Below are positions 11,741-23,552 of a stretch of DNA of 64,000 nt, piece by piece (the first letter of the stretch is position 1; each line of letters starts with the position of its first letter). Both the position numbers and the translations under genes were made by a program. Below the pieces are notes generated by a model, which worked only from the letters and a program-made list of their open reading frames with translations, had not been told where the DNA came from and ran no database searches. The DNA is from Hemerocallis citrina. Taxonomy: Eukaryota > Streptophyta > Magnoliopsida > Asparagales > Asphodelaceae. Location of the stretch: NCBI GenBank assembly GCA_017893485.1, contig JACEHZ010000372.1, forward strand, positions 1,612,001 through 1,676,000, in the 5' to 3' direction.

Positions 11741-12022
11741 GGCGGGGCTACGCTACGCCTACAGTCGTCTCTCACCGTTCTGGGGGCTCGGCACCCGTCT
11801 CTGGGGCCTCATTTATCACGCCTGGGAGTGTGAAACGGCGGATGACGAAACGTCACCATTAATAATGCCTAAGGCGAAACGTCGTGATTATTGACGCAGT
11901 CACACCAACTACACTCGGCACCCGAGGCAATCAAGGCTCCGAAGACAAACGATCTTATTCATTACTCATCGCTTACAACTCAATGAATGAAAATGCAAAT
12001 ACAATGAAGGCTCTCAACTCAC

Positions 12023-12442
12023 TCACTCCGCCGGGAACTCGAATTCAGGGCTCCTGTGACGCTCGGCTATCCCAACCAAGGAAGACGTACCCGCCACCGA
12101 GCTCTCCGCGTCATCTGGCTGTGTCACAACCGGCGAAGGCGCCGGCAACCTCCCCGGAGTGGAGTTACTTGCCTCTTCGACAAGACCGGCACCCAGTATG
12201 AGCTTCAACTGGCAAATCTCCAATTCTTTCTCTATGACGGCCTCGCGAAGAGAGGACTCGGAGGCCGACCGCCCGCTAGAAGTATCCGAGACCGCCCAGT
12301 CCTTCTCAATGACCCACCAGTCCCGGTCGGCTACAATCTTTCTCAAACGAGCCACCTCTAGACCGAGCTCTCTAGACTTGTCCAAAAAGTAATTCTTGGC
12401 AGCCTCTCGGTCCCGAGCCAACTTTCGTTGGCGAGCTAGCCT
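12023..12442 (-). CDS. second antisense ORF of element A: coiled-coil protein, terminal exon
   Basis: An open frame on the minus strand from 12442 to a stop at 12023-12025, ~139 codons. It is preceded at 12443-12444 by a good splice acceptor (pyrimidine-rich, then GATAG), and the exon opens in phase 0, as does the equivalent exon in element B (25888). The first ~90 residues are rich in R, K, E and L with heptad-like spacing, so a coiled coil is likely; the C-terminus is acidic and proline/serine-rich. Direct similarity to the B and C second ORFs is weak and equivalence rests on position. No start codon lies near the acceptor, so it is probably a downstream exon. Function unknown. Confidence 0.5.
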   Translation of the reverse strand, partial: RLARQRKLARDREAAKNYFLDKSRELGLEVARLRKIVADRDWWVIEKDWAVSDTSSGRSASESSLREAVIEKELEICQLKLILGAGLVEEASNSTPGRLPAPSPVVTQPDDAESSVAGTSSLVGIAERHRSPEFEFPAE

Positions 12443-12540
12443 CTATCAAAAAGAAAATACAAGAATCACAAAATGCAAGTGTTGTAGAGTCGGCCCAAAA
12501 AATTCTATATTTCATTTCATCTCAAAAAGATACAAAATTT

Positions 12541-12556
12541 GCGGTGGCCAGTCCGC
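12541..12556 (-). promoter_or_regulatory. conserved 16-bp motif GCGGACTGGCCACCGC, 3' of antisense gene 1
   Basis: On the minus strand this lies ~70 bp after the antisense gene 1 stop and after a ~40-base homopolymer (T on this strand). The identical 16 bp sit at the same place in B (25713-25728) and C (48200-48215). GCGG and CCGC can pair around an eight-base loop. Possible role: 3'-end formation or RNA structure. Confidence 0.6.
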
Positions 12557-12583
12557 CGAGGGCATTTACAACAGGGAGAGAAA

Positions 12584-12622
<39 letters not shown>

Positions 12623-12624
12623 AT

Positions 12625-14970
12625 CTAGTCTTGAGGGTCGAGGTGCACCTCTTCTTCGTGGTGGCCGCCGTCGTCACCATCACCCCCCGGGGTCGGAGGC
12701 AAGTCTGGCTTCCACCCGAAGCCGAGGTGGTCAACATTGCACTCCGGATAGATGTACTTGAAGTGAGACTTGGCCTGCTCGTAGGCCTCGTCTTGCGCCG
12801 TCATCAGCGTATCCCCCAAGGCCGCCTCCAAGTCCGCCAGGGCCTTCTTCGCCTTCTCCTTCTCCGCCGTCTCGGCCGCAATCTTCTTCAGCAGGTCCTC
12901 TCGGTCCTACTTGTGGATCTTGTCCAGAGACTCTATCTGGGCCTCGTGCACCACCACCATGTCCCGAGCCTCCTTGAAGTCCTCCGTCGCCTTGGTCAAC
13001 TCCCGAAGGAACTTCTCCTTCTGCTTCCGCTCGTATGTTATCTCCTTCTCCAGGCACTTGTGGAAGTGCTGACCGTGGAGCATCGACTGTCAAGAAAAAT
13101 CAAAGTTAGCAACAAATTACAAGTCTACAAGCCTATTAACCGGGTGGGCTTCGGACGACTTACCGAAAGGTTGGCTTGGGCCCAGCGCATGTAGGCCTGA
13201 TCGGCCGTCTGCGCTGCCAAGGCCATTCCGTCCCGATCGGTGATGGCCTTCGAGACGAACTCCATCGATACGGGTCCGTCGAGGATGGAGTCGCCCTTCA
13301 AGATCGACCAATCAGGGGCGAAGGGCATCGTCGCCGTCCTTCCCACCAACTCCGCCGCACTCGGACGTACGGGGGGAAGCTGTTGTGCCGGGGCTTCAAC
13401 TGTTTTCCCCGACCCTCCCGCTGGGTCTCTAGCCGATCGCGAAGAATGGTGGTGCTTCTTCTGCTTCTTCGGTAAAGGCTGTTCCTCGGGCACCGGGGGA
13501 GGCACGGTGGAAGGCCCTCCTGCTTGCGAAGGCTGACCAGGAGTCTTCCGCTTCTCGGCAGCGAGGCGTTCCTGCTCTTCTTTCTTCTTCTTCTCTTGTC
13601 TCGCCTTCTCTGCGGCGGCGAGTAGGATCTGCTTGGCGTGGGCCTGTTGTGTCGTCATTTCTACAACAAGACAGAAAAGGAAGGCTAAACGTTAACACGA
13701 AGGCAGAAAAATGAAAAAATGAGGAAAGAAACATACTAGGGTCGGCGGGACTCAGTCCGGCCCTCGCTAGGTGAACCTCGGTCACCCGGCGCCACGGGAT
13801 GCTGTCCCCCCTGAGTAAATGATCGACCCTCCCCCACTCTTGGGCGGTTAACTCATTTCTCCTTGGGGGCTTGCGCTTCGGCTTCACGAAATTCCACTGA
13901 GTCGGGATGTCCCATTCCCCTTCGGTCTTCACAACAAAATACTTATCTCTCCAATTCTTGATCGAGTCCGGGTGGCCGTGCACCACTTTCTTGTTCGGTC
14001 TCGGCGTAAAGAAAAACACACCCTCGATATCCCCAAGCGAACCAATGCTGAAGATTGCGCGAAAGTATGAAAGCTTCGGCCTCACCCCTTTCTCTTGGCA
14101 CTTCAGGATGAAGCAGATGAGATGCTTCCAAGAGTTGGGGCCATACTGCATGGGGGACAGCTCGGCCCAGTTCAAGACCGTCTTCACGAAGGGGTGCAGG
14201 GGGAACCTCAGCCCCGAAATGAAAGCTTGCTCCGAAAATAAGCAGTAACCCGGAGCCAACACTGTCGTAGGTCGAATACCCGGGCTCGGTAGCAGGAGCT
14301 CGTACTCCCTCGGAATGTAGTAAGCAGCCCTGATGATATTCAGATACTCCGGCCTCAAGACGCTGGGGGTACTGTCCGCCCGAATCTTCGTCCTTGTGTT
14401 TTCTCCAGGCACGGGAGGGATCGGCTGGATATCCTTCACATCATCGGGATACATCCGTATCGACACCGGATTCCGGAAGGTGATAGGCGGAACATCAAGG
14501 CCCGTCCTCGGCGCGTCCTCGTCAGACGAAGAAGGACTTTGAGGCATGGTGAGGACTATCTTCTTCCGACGTGGCCGGGGCTTGCGCTCGGGCGAGGGCG
14601 TCGACAAAGGGGGCAACGGGGGCAGATCTTCCCCGTGGCCGGCCTCCGGCGCACCATCGCCCTCCCCTTCCTCACTCTCCGTGTTGCCCTGCTCTCCTTC
14701 TTCATGCTCCTCACCTTCACCAACATCCAACTCGTCCGACTCCTCATCTTCATCATCACTATCCTCGTCCGCACCGCCCTCTACCATCGGTTCCTTCCCT
14801 GGCCTCCGAACACTCAACGGTTGCACGATTAGAGCTACGTCACTATCACCCTCGGAGAAGACCTCCTCCTTAACCTGGTACTTGCCCAGAGACGATGACG
14901 TTTCCAAATCTGACTCCATCTCCGAGTGACCAGACGTTGTAGCCTCGGAACCAGACTGAGTACGCGACAT
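12625..14970 (-). pseudogene. antisense gene 1 of element A: 'putative gypsy type transposon'-like protein, three exons, one stop
   Basis: Exon 1 is 14970-13737, exon 2 is 13660-13164 and exon 3 is 13086-12625 (minus strand). Intron 1 (13736-13661) is GTATGT...GTAG in phase 1; intron 2 (13163-13087) is GTAAGT...ACAG in phase 0. Exon 1 starts with an acidic, low-complexity ~150 residues and then holds the conserved block with GLRFPLHPF and SIKNWRDKYFVV, also present in B and C. I relate this to the plant domain catalogued as 'putative gypsy type transposon' (Transposase_28). Exon 2 starts with K/Q/E-rich sequence and a basic PKKQKK stretch. Exon 3 is a coiled coil with an acidic tail. TAG at 12907-12909 in exon 3 replaces what was probably CAG, removing the last ~90 residues. 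It converges on pol. Biochemical function unknown. Confidence 0.8.
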
Positions 14971-15119
14971 TCAGAAAAAAGGAGAATTACTAACCTGATT
15001 CTTTGCAAGTTACGCCTCTGCGAAGAATCCGCCGACAGCGATCGAAATGCCTGCGCTAAAGTTGGAAAAATTGGGAATTATGAATCGATAAGGTGAAAAG
15101 AAATGAGGGGGGGTGGGGG

Positions 15120-15130
15120 TTTTATAATAG
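15120..15130 (-). promoter_or_regulatory. TATA box of antisense gene 1, element A
   Basis: Minus strand CTATTATAAAA, followed by a C-rich then T-rich leader (ACCCCCACCCCCCTCATTTC). It lies ~150 bp upstream of the ATG at 14970. Elements B and C have a TATA followed by a very similar CCC/CTCATTT leader at a similar distance, which supports a real Pol II core promoter. Confidence 0.6.
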
Positions 15131-15309
15131 ACAGCGACTCCTCGATTTCCGCAAATGAGCATCTAGCCGTTAGATCTCATCTGACAAGATCAAACGGCTA
15201 CAAACAGACTTGATATTTGCGCCATTACGTCAGCAGGGAGGGTAAAATTCCAATACTACCCCTCCCTATTTGCCCGACAGGAGTAACCTCCTAGCATAAA
15301 GTGTGAAGT

Positions 15310-16150
15310 TGCGACCAGTAAGAGGTCTCGCAGGAAGTCTAGTGCAATAGCGCCTTCTCGAACGGGGCTCGTCACCCAAATAGAGGGGGCTCGACGTTCG
15401 GATGGAAACTCGAACCAAGCAATCTTGTCCTCTCACAGGATGGGCTCGACGTTCGGATGAAAACTCGAGCCAAGCTCCTTCTCCTCTCACAGCTTGAGCT
15501 CGACGTTCGGATGAGAACTCGAGCCAAGCAATCTTCTCCTCTCACAGGTGGAGACTCGACGTTCGGATGGAAACTCGAGCCAAGCTACTCTCCCTCTCAC
15601 AGGTTGGGCTCGACGGTCGGATGGGAACTCGAGCCAAGCCACTTTTCCCTCTCACAGGTTGGGCTCGACGTTCGGATGGAAACTCGAGCCAAGCCACCTT
15701 CTCCTCTCACAGGTTGGGCTCGACGTTCGGATGGCAACTCGAGACACGCTACTTTCCCTCTCACGGGTGGAGGCTCGACGTTCGGATGAGAACTCGACCC
15801 AAGCAACCTTTTTCCTCTCACAGGTTGGGCTCGACGTTCGGATGGAAACTCGGGCCAAGCAATCTTCTCATCTCACAGGTTGAGCTCGACGTTCGGATGA
15901 GAACTCGACCCAAGCAACCTTCTCCTTTCGCAGCTGGAGGCTCGACGTTCGGATGGAAACTCGAGCCAAGCCACCTTCTCCTTTCACAGGTGGGGCCCGA
16001 CGCTCGGATGGGAACTCGAGCCAAGCAACCTTCTCCTCTCACAGGTTGGGCTCGACGTTCGGATAAGAATTCGAGCCAAGCCACCTTCTCCTTCAACAAG
16101 TGGGGCTCGACGCTCGGATCGAAATTTGAGCCAAGCCACCTCCTTCAACA
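15310..16150 (+). repeat. tandem array, ~55-60-bp unit, ~13 copies (upstream side of the antisense genes, element A)
   Basis: GGGCTCGACGTTCGGATG and ACTCGAGCCAAGC recur about every 55-60 bp with CTTCTCCTCTCACAGG between. Aligning the unit by eye to the 9794-10525 unit shows common ancestry (GGGCTCG..G.TCGGATG, CGAGCC, CTTCTC). Copies are more diverged than in the other array. Confidence 0.85.
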
Positions 16151-16156
16151 GGTGGG

Positions 16157-17340
16157 GCTCTTAGTCTCGTCCGCCGACCTTATTGGTCTCGTCCGCCGAC
16201 CCTCTTGGTCTCGTCCACCGACCCTTTTTTGTCTCGTCCGCCGGCCCCCCGAACTCAAGCCAAGCAACCTTCTCCTCTCACAGGTTGGGCTCGACGGTCG
16301 GATGAGAATTCGAGCCAAGCCACCTTCTCCTTTCACAGGTGGGACTCGACTCTCGGATAACAACTCGAGCCAAGCAACCATCTCCTTCAACAGGTGGGGC
16401 TCGACGCTCGGATGCGAAGTCGAGCCAAGCAACCTTGCCCTCTCACAGTTTGGGCTCGACGTTCGGATAAGAATTCGAGCCAAGCCACCCCCTCTTTCAA
16501 CAGGTGGGGCTCTTGATCTCGTCCACCGACCCCATTGGTCTCGTCCGCCGACCCCATTGGTCTCGTCCGCCGACCCTCTTGGTCTCGTCCGTCGACCCCA
16601 TTTGTCTCGTCCACCGACCCTTTTTGCCTCGTCCGCCGACCCCCTGAACTCGAGCCAGGCTGCCTCAGCTCTCAATACGGATTCAGCGTTTGGATGAGAA
16701 TTCGAGCCAAGCCACCTCTCCTTTAACAGGTAGGGCTCGACGCTCGGATGGGAACTCGAGCCAAGCCACCTCCTCTTTCAACAGGTGGGGCTCTTGGTCT
16801 CGTCCGCCGACCCTCTTGGTCTCGTCCGCCGACCCCATTGGTCTCGTCCACCGACCCTATTGGTCTCGTCCACCGACCCTCTTGGTCTCGTTCGTCGACC
16901 CCATTTGTCTCGTCCACCGACCCTTTATGCCTCGTCCGCCGACCCCCTGAACTCGAGCCAGGCTGCCTCAGCTCTCAATACGGATTCAGCGTTTGGATGA
17001 GAATTCGAGCCAAGCCACCTCTCCTTTAACAGGTAGGGCTCGACGCTCGGATGGGAACTCGAGCCAAGCCACCTCCTCTTTCAACAGGTGGGGCTCTTGG
17101 TCTCGTCCGCCGACCCTCTTGGTCTCGTCCGCCGACCCCATTGGTCTCGTCCACCGACCCTATTGGTCTCGTCCACCGACCCTCTTGGTCTCGTCCGCCG
17201 ACCCCATTGATCTCGTCCACCGACCCTATTGGTTTCGTCCGCCGACCCTCTTGGTCTCGTCCGTCGACCCCATTGGTCTCGTCCGCCGACCCTCTTGGTC
17301 TCGTCCACCGACCCTTTCTGCCTCGTCCGCCGACCCCTGA
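16157..17340 (+). repeat. 22-bp minisatellite clusters within a ~303-bp higher-order unit
   Basis: GGTCTCGTCC(G/A)CCGACCC plus four bases repeats every ~22 bp in four clusters (about 16157-16250, 16515-16650, 16790-16945, 17095-17335). Between clusters are two 55-bp-type units, and the block from ~16646 recurs at ~16949, giving a 303-bp higher-order unit. No coding role is supported. Confidence 0.85.
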
Positions 17341-18183
17341 ACTCGAGTCAAGCTACCTCCGCTCTCGATGCGGATTCGGCGTTCGGTTGAAAATTCGAGC
17401 CGCACCACTGCCTCCTTTCACAGGTCGAGCTCGACACTCGGATAGGGATTCGAGCCATACTACCTCCTCCTTTCCCAGTACGAGCTCGGCGCTCGGATCA
17501 GAGTTCGAGTCTCATCCGCCCACTCTCCGAACTGACCAGACGCTCGGATAACCGACCACAAGGCATCAGACGCCGTCCCAACAAAATGGCCTGGACGACC
17601 CCCCGCTCTTCCAACCAGCGAGGCAGTCGTCCGCCGATCCTCTTGGTCTCATCCGCCGAGCCTTCCGGTCTCGTCCGCCGACCCCCCTGAGCTCAAGTCT
17701 GGCTGCCTCACCTCTCAATGCGGGCTCGGCGCTCGGATCGAAATCCGAATCAAACCCCTCTCCTCACTTTTAAAACTAGCCAAGACGCTCGTCCAACCGA
17801 CCTCGCGACCTCATGCAAAGACGAACCCCATCGAGTGGCCTGGACGACCTCTCGCTCTTCCAACTAGCGAGTCGGTCATCCGACCCTTGGAGGGTTCGTC
17901 CACCGACCCGTATGGGTTCGTCCACCGACCCGTATGGGTTCGTCCACCGACCCGAAAGGTCGTCTGCCGACCCCCCGATCTCGGCCACCGACCTAGTGAG
18001 CTCGGCATTCATACTACCGATTATCCCCTCCTAAGAACTTCACCCCACGCACATCCAGACGAGGAATCCATTCCTCCTGCCCCTGGCCCTCTTCGGGGAA
18101 CAACAGACCCTACTTCCTACCCTGACATCTGCCCTTCCCCCGAGGACCATGAGTCACCCCCGCACTGCTGGATCACCCAACCC
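17341..18183 (+). other. degenerate repeat region before the 3' LTR of element A
   Basis: Scattered diverged copies of the 55-bp and 22-bp units (a three-fold GGGTTCGTCCACCGACCCGTAT at ~17893-17960) grade into unique sequence. No gene is seen. Confidence 0.6.
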
Positions 18184-18202
18184 TGCGGGGGTGTGGGGCT
18201 TG
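18184..18202 (+). other. polypurine tract of element A
   Basis: TGCGGGGGTGTGGGGCTTG directly abuts the LTR start TGATATGG. B and C have the related GAGTGGGGGGCTCG on their sense strand. Confidence 0.7.
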
Positions 18203-18780
18203 TGATATGGGTCAGGAATAAAGCGTGGCTCACCCTGAGCCACCAGATCTCCTCGGGATACGCGTCCTTCCTGATCCTCCAGATCAGCCACGTAAGCACC
18301 GGAAAACCGCCCGGAGATCTGCCACGTCAGCCCGGAAACCACTCCGGCGCCTGCCACGTCAGCCCTATACCGCCCGACTTTCCACCGCTTCAGCCAATCG
18401 GGTAACCGGGTCCGGCCCAGCCCCAAACGGGTCTAGACCCGATTAGAAACTCCTATAAATACCAGGCCCTCTCCTTTCTTAAAAGGTAATCAATCTTTTC
18501 TCCACAAAACCCTAGTTACTGTTGCTATATCCTAAGTGACTGACTAGATCGTCGGAGGGTCTGCCACCGGGACCAACCCCGGTGTTTCGAGACCGTCTGC
18601 AGGTACACCAGACCTCGGATCCGAGCCACCTGATCCGAGCCCAGACATCCACCTCACTCCAGCCTGTCGCAGGTACCGCTCGGCCAGCCGAGGGTCGCCT
18701 CTGAAGAAGCTTTCTCCTTCAATACAAATCGAGTAAGAACTCACACCTGGTGCAACCACACGTCTCCCAGAAACAAACCG

Positions 18781-18785
<5 letters not shown>
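18203..18785 (+). repeat. 3' LTR of element A (583 bp)
   Basis: Runs from TGATATGG to CGCATCA. The last 433 bp match the 5' remnant with one visible change. TATA is at 18454-18461 and the R/U5 hairpin at 18566-18583. The right neighbour is (TA)n, so the expected target duplication would be TATAT, which is uninformative. Confidence 0.9.
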
Positions 18786-18874
<89 letters not shown>

Positions 18875-18899
18875 ATAATAATATATATATAATAATATA

Positions 18900-18950
<51 letters not shown>

Positions 18951-19602
18951 TATATGTAACAATAATATAATATAAATATATATATAACAATATTTTATAA
19001 TAATAGTATATTTTATAATAATAAATATAATAATATATAATAGTAATATATTATATATTAATATATATAATAATATGTAATAATAATATATAATAATAAT
19101 AATATATAATAATATATATATAATAATAATATATATATAATAATAATATATATATAATAATAGTACATATAAAATAGTATAAAATAGTATATATAAAATG
19201 GTATATATAAAATAATAATATATATAATAATATTATAATATAATAATAGTATATATAAAATAATAATATATTATAACAATTTTATATTATATAATAATAT
19301 GAAATAATTTATTACAATAAACATATTTAATTATATACATATATATAATAACATATAATAATTATAATAATATATACGTAATAATAATCTATTATAATTA
19401 TGTATTAAACAATTTATTACAATAATAATAAATTATATAATAAATTATATAATAATATATAATAGTAATATATAATAATAATAATATATATTATAATAAT
19501 AATAGATTATTGTAATAGTATATATAACATAGTATATATGAAAAAATAATATATATTATAATAATAATAGTGTATATATATATAAATATAAATAATTATA
19601 TA

Positions 19603-19654
<52 letters not shown>

Positions 19655-20185
19655 TATGTAACAATAATATATTGTAAATATATATATATATATAACAATA
19701 TATTATAATAATAGTATATTATATAATAATATATATAATAATATATAATAGTAATATATTATATATTAATATATATAATAACATGTAATAGTAATATATA
19801 ATAATAATAATATATATAATAATATATATATAATAATCATATAATATAATAATAGTATATATAAAAAAGTATAATTAAAATAATAATATATATAATAATA
19901 ATAGTATATTATATAATAATATAAAATAATTTATTATAATAAACATATTTAATTATATACATATATATAATAACATATAATAATTATAATAATACATATG
20001 TAATAATAATATATTATAATAATATATTAAATAATTTATTATAATAATAATAAATTATATAATAATATATATAATAATATATAATAGTAATATATAATAA
20101 TAATATATATTATAATAATAATATAATATTATAATAGTATATATAAAATAGTATATATGAAATAATAATATATATTATAATAATA

Positions 20186-20270
<85 letters not shown>

Positions 20271-20298
20271 TAATAATAATAATAATAATATGTGTAAT
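18786..20298. repeat. AT-rich minisatellite with long (~0.6-0.7 kb) units
   Basis: Nearly pure A/T built from TA and TAA runs. It is not simple: a landmark GTAACAATAATATA occurs at ~18956 and ~19658, and again at 35043 immediately right of element B. A second landmark, AATAAACATATTTAATTATA, recurs at ~19315 and ~19938. This gives tandem units of roughly 620-700 bp, with element B inserted in the third. No gene. Confidence 0.85.
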
Positions 20299-20958
20299 TG
20301 TTGCCGCTAAATTTGGTGTGGGGGCAAACAGATAGAACTTGTGGATTCTTGGGGAAACTGAATAGGAAAACCTGCGTACCTGTTCCGTCGGGCCTCGTTC
20401 GTCGTTCCTGCCGTGCACCTGCAAAAAGTGCGAGACACCGGGGTTGTTCCCGGCGATGCACCCTCCGATGCTCAAGTCAGTAATCTGGCAGACTATGAAA
20501 GAGCATAAAAAACTGGTGAAAGATTGATTACCTCTTAATGGAGATGGATGGGGGGTATTTATAGGCGTCTTTGGGACTGGATTAGGAATGTAATCCTTGC
20601 GATTAGATAAGGAATATTCCCCGTAATCAGATGAGGTAAGTAATCTGATAAGGTATATTCCCCGTAATCAGATAAGGAATTGAATCCCTAATTCCTAGTG
20701 GACAGATTGAGGTAAATCAGGACCGTTGATTAGGATTAATCAGGGACCTTGATTGTATTTCGCTGGACCGGGTGTGCAGCGGGTTGGAACCCGTACCCAG
20801 TTGACGTGGATCCGTTTATGGGTTATTGGTCTTTTGAATTAAAGACCCAGTTCCCATTTCAGACCCGTTTGTTGGCGAAATTACTGTTTTACCCCTGAGC
20901 TTCAAGATTCGTGTTCCGTTTGGACGATTTCGATTTAACCCTATTTTTAGCCATATCA
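20299..20958 (-). repeat. 3' LTR of element B (660 bp)
   Basis: Minus strand TGATATGGC...GGCAACA. TATA at 20556-20563, the GGTAATCAATCTTT start-of-R motif just beyond, and the U5 hairpin at 20437-20454 (stem GCCGGG/CCCGGT with one G-T pair). It is the partner of 34383-35042. Confidence 0.93.
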
Positions 20959-20975
20959 CGAGCCCCCCACTCCCG
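20959..20975 (-). other. polypurine tract of element B
   Basis: On the minus strand GGGAGTGGGGGGCTCG precedes the LTR start. This places the 3' end of the element on the left and confirms minus orientation. Confidence 0.75.
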
Positions 20976-21236
20976 AAGATTGATGTTTAATCAGACTTCG
21001 AGGAGTAGTTTCACTGTTTTCACTGGCTATCAGGGTTCTATCGGGAACTAAACGGAGCATTGCTGAATCGCGAAGGAGGTGGTACGGTGATCTTTCCTGC
21101 AGACGGAACTCTTGAACCGTCATCGTGCTCTTCTTAGTTAGCGGTTTTGGCCGTTTCCGCTTGTTGGGTGTTGGAGCGAAGGGAGCCGAAGTCCCGCTCG
21201 TGACACACCCGGTGCCGCGGACATCTGGTGATTGAC

Positions 21237-23110
21237 GCCGAACTCACTTGGTGCCGAACTCACCCCCGTAAGAGGGTCGGGGACACGAACGTTCGGTGGA
21301 AGGTGCCGAACTGACTAAGTGCCGAACTCCCGTCCGTAAAACGGTCGGTGGCACAAGAGCTCGGGGAACGGTGCCGAACTGAATACGTGCCGAGCTCACG
21401 CCTATAAGACGATCGGTGGCATGAGGGTTCGGCGCTTGGTGGCGAGCTGAAAACGTGCCGAACTCACGCCTATAAAACGATCGGTGGCACGAGTGTGTTC
21501 GGCGAACTGCAGCGAGCTGAAAATGTGCCGAACTCACGCCTATAAAACGATCGGTGGCACGAGCGTTCGGCGCCTGGCGGCGAGCTGAAAATGTGCCGAA
21601 CTCACGCCTATAAAACGATCGGTGGCACGAGCGTGTTCGGCGAACTGCAGCGAGCTGAAAACGTGCCGAACTCACGCCTGCAAAACGATCGGTGGCACGA
21701 GTCGCTCGGCGCCTGGCGGCGAGCTGAAAACGTGCCGAACTCACGCCTATAAAACGATCGGTGGCACGAGTGTGTTCGGCGAACTGCAGCGAGCTGAAAA
21801 CGTGCCGAACTCACGCCCGTAAAACGATCGGTGGCACGAGCGTGTTCGGCGAACTGCAGCGAGCTGAAAACGTGCCGAACTCACGCCTATAAAACGATCG
21901 GTGGCACGAGCGTGTTCGGCGAACTGCAGCGAGCTGAAAACGTGCCGAACTCACGCCCGTAAAACGATCGGTGGCACGAGTGTGTTCGGCGAACTGCAGC
22001 GAGCTGAAAATGTGCCGAACTCACGCCTATAAAACGATCGGTGGCACGAGCGTTCGGCGACTGGCGGCGAGCTGAAAACGTGCCGAACTCACGCCCGTAA
22101 AACGATCGGTGGCACGAGCGTGTTCGGCGAACTGCAGCGAGCTGAAAACGTGCCGAACTCACGCCTATAAAACGATCGGTGGCACGAGCGTGTTCGGCAA
22201 ACTGCAGCGAGCTGAAAACGTGCCGAACTCACGCCCGCAAAACGATCGGTGGCACGAGCGTGTTCGGCGAACTGCAGCGAGCTGAAAACGTGCCGAACTC
22301 ACGCCCGTAAAACGACCGGTGGCACGAGCGTGTTCGGCGAACTGCAGCGAGCTGAATACGTGCCGAACTCACGCCCGTAAAACGATCGGTGGCACGAGCG
22401 TGTTCGGCGAACTGCAGCGAGCTGAATACGTGCCGAACTCATGCCCGTAAAACGATCGGTGGCACGAGCGTGTTCGGCGAACTGCGGCGAGCTGAAAACG
22501 TGCCGAACTCACGCCCGTAAAACGATCGGTGGCACGAGGGTGTTCGGCAGACTGCAGCGAGCTGAAAACGTGCCGAACTCACGCCCGTAAAACGATCGGT
22601 GGCACGAGCGTGTTCGGCGAACTGCAGCGAGCTGAAAACGTGCCGAACTCACGCCCGTCAAACGATCGGTGGCACGAGCGTGTTCGGCGAGCTGCAGCGA
22701 GCTGAAAATGTGCCGAACTCATGCCCGTAAAACGATCGGTGGCACGAGGGTGTTCGGCGATCTGCAGCGAGCTGAAAACGTGCCGAACTCACGCCCGTAA
22801 AATGATCGGTGGCACGAGTGTGTTCGGCGAACTGCAGCGAGCTGAAAACGTGCCGAACTCACGCCCGTAAAACGATCGGTGGCACGAGCGTGTTCGGCGA
22901 ACTGCAGCGAGCTGAAAATGTGCCGAACTCACGCCCGTAAAACGATCGGTGGCACGAGCGTGTTCGGCGAACTGCGGCGAGCTGAAAACGTGCCGAACTC
23001 ACGCCCGTAAAACGATCGGTGGCACGAGTGTGTTCGGCGAACTGCAGCGAGCTGAAAATGTGCCGAACTCACGCCCGAAAACGATCGGTGGCACGAGGGC
23101 TCGGCAGCTT
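21237..23110 (+). repeat. tandem array, 70-bp unit, ~26 copies (upstream side of the antisense genes, element B)
   Basis: GTGCCGAACTCACGCC, AAAACGATCGGTGGCACGAG and TTCGGCGAACTGCAGCGAG recur every ~70 bp. Most copies are >95% alike; the left edge is more diverged. The same unit in the same direction makes the array at 27040-27665. Short ORFs within are periodicity artefacts. Confidence 0.95.
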
Positions 23111-23393
23111 GTGCCGAAGGTTCGGACTTGTTTGTTTCTCTTTGGGTGGAGTTTTGGCGATTCTGGTGGATGTGACCCTCTGCGCTTCTGACAGATGTGA
23201 CGTCGTCTGTGTTTTCTGACAGATGTGACGTCCATTAACGCTGCCTCCTGGGCTTCTGCCAGACGTGATGATCATTAATGCGCCGTCTGGATCAGCGCGG
23301 AGAACAAGGTGACGTTTGGGGTCTCTTTTTGTCGTTTTTGTGGGGGTGGGCTTGCGTTAGAGGCCCATTTACCTCGATTGAAGCGCTGGCTCC
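23111..23393 (+). promoter_or_regulatory. upstream promoter region of antisense gene 1, element B
   Basis: Holds repeated TGACGT-type motifs: GATGTGACGTC at ~23195, GATGTGACGTCC at ~23223, and GTGACGTTTGG at ~23310. TGACG is the core of plant bZIP (TGA-type) binding sites. A factor cannot be assigned from sequence alone. Confidence 0.4.
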
Positions 23394-23403
23394 TCTATAA
23401 AAA
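23394..23403 (+). promoter_or_regulatory. TATA box of antisense gene 1, element B
   Basis: TCTATAAAAA followed by CCCTCACCCCCTCCTCATTTTTTACTT-type leader, ~159 bp before the ATG at 23553. It matches the layout in element A (15120-15130) and C (~45728). Confidence 0.65.
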
Positions 23404-23552
23404 CCCTCACCCCCTCCTCATTTTTTACTTTCCAAGTTTTTGTTCACGTCTTGGTCTGCTGTGAGAGAGCTTTAGGTGATCACTGACTGTTTTCCGGCGA
23501 AGTTTCCGACGAGTTCCCCTTTCAAGGTAACCTTCATATTTATCTTCTAAAT

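Larger units (their letters stand above)
3657..18785 (+). mobile_element. Element A: Tat-type Ty3/gypsy LTR retrotransposon, 5' LTR truncated by a chromovirus
   Basis: The order is partial 5' LTR (3657-4089), primer site, gag-pol, tandem arrays, antisense genes, more arrays, polypurine tract and full 3' LTR (18203-18785). The missing first ~150 bp of the 5' LTR should lie left of the chromovirus, outside the window. The 433 bp present in both LTRs differ at one base that I could see (near 3888), so the insertion is young. The right flank is the AT minisatellite; its target-site duplication cannot be tested because the left end is out of view. Lineage is assigned from the second, archaeal-like RNase H, the tRNA-Asp-like primer site, the lack of a chromodomain and the extra antisense ORFs. 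Confidence 0.9.

Noticed and set aside
15567..16697. 376-codon open frame over the ~55-bp repeats
   Set aside because: Periodic low-complexity translation (METRAK, LLSQVGLDVRM) with no start context; explained by the tandem array.
18544..18990. Frames rich in isoleucine/tyrosine across the AT tract (also 19507-19698, 20110-20475)
   Set aside because: Translations of TA/TAA repeats; not genes.
21237..23110. Regular short repeats resembling a CRISPR array
   Set aside because: Units are contiguous 70-bp tandem copies without unique spacers, in a plant retrotransposon.
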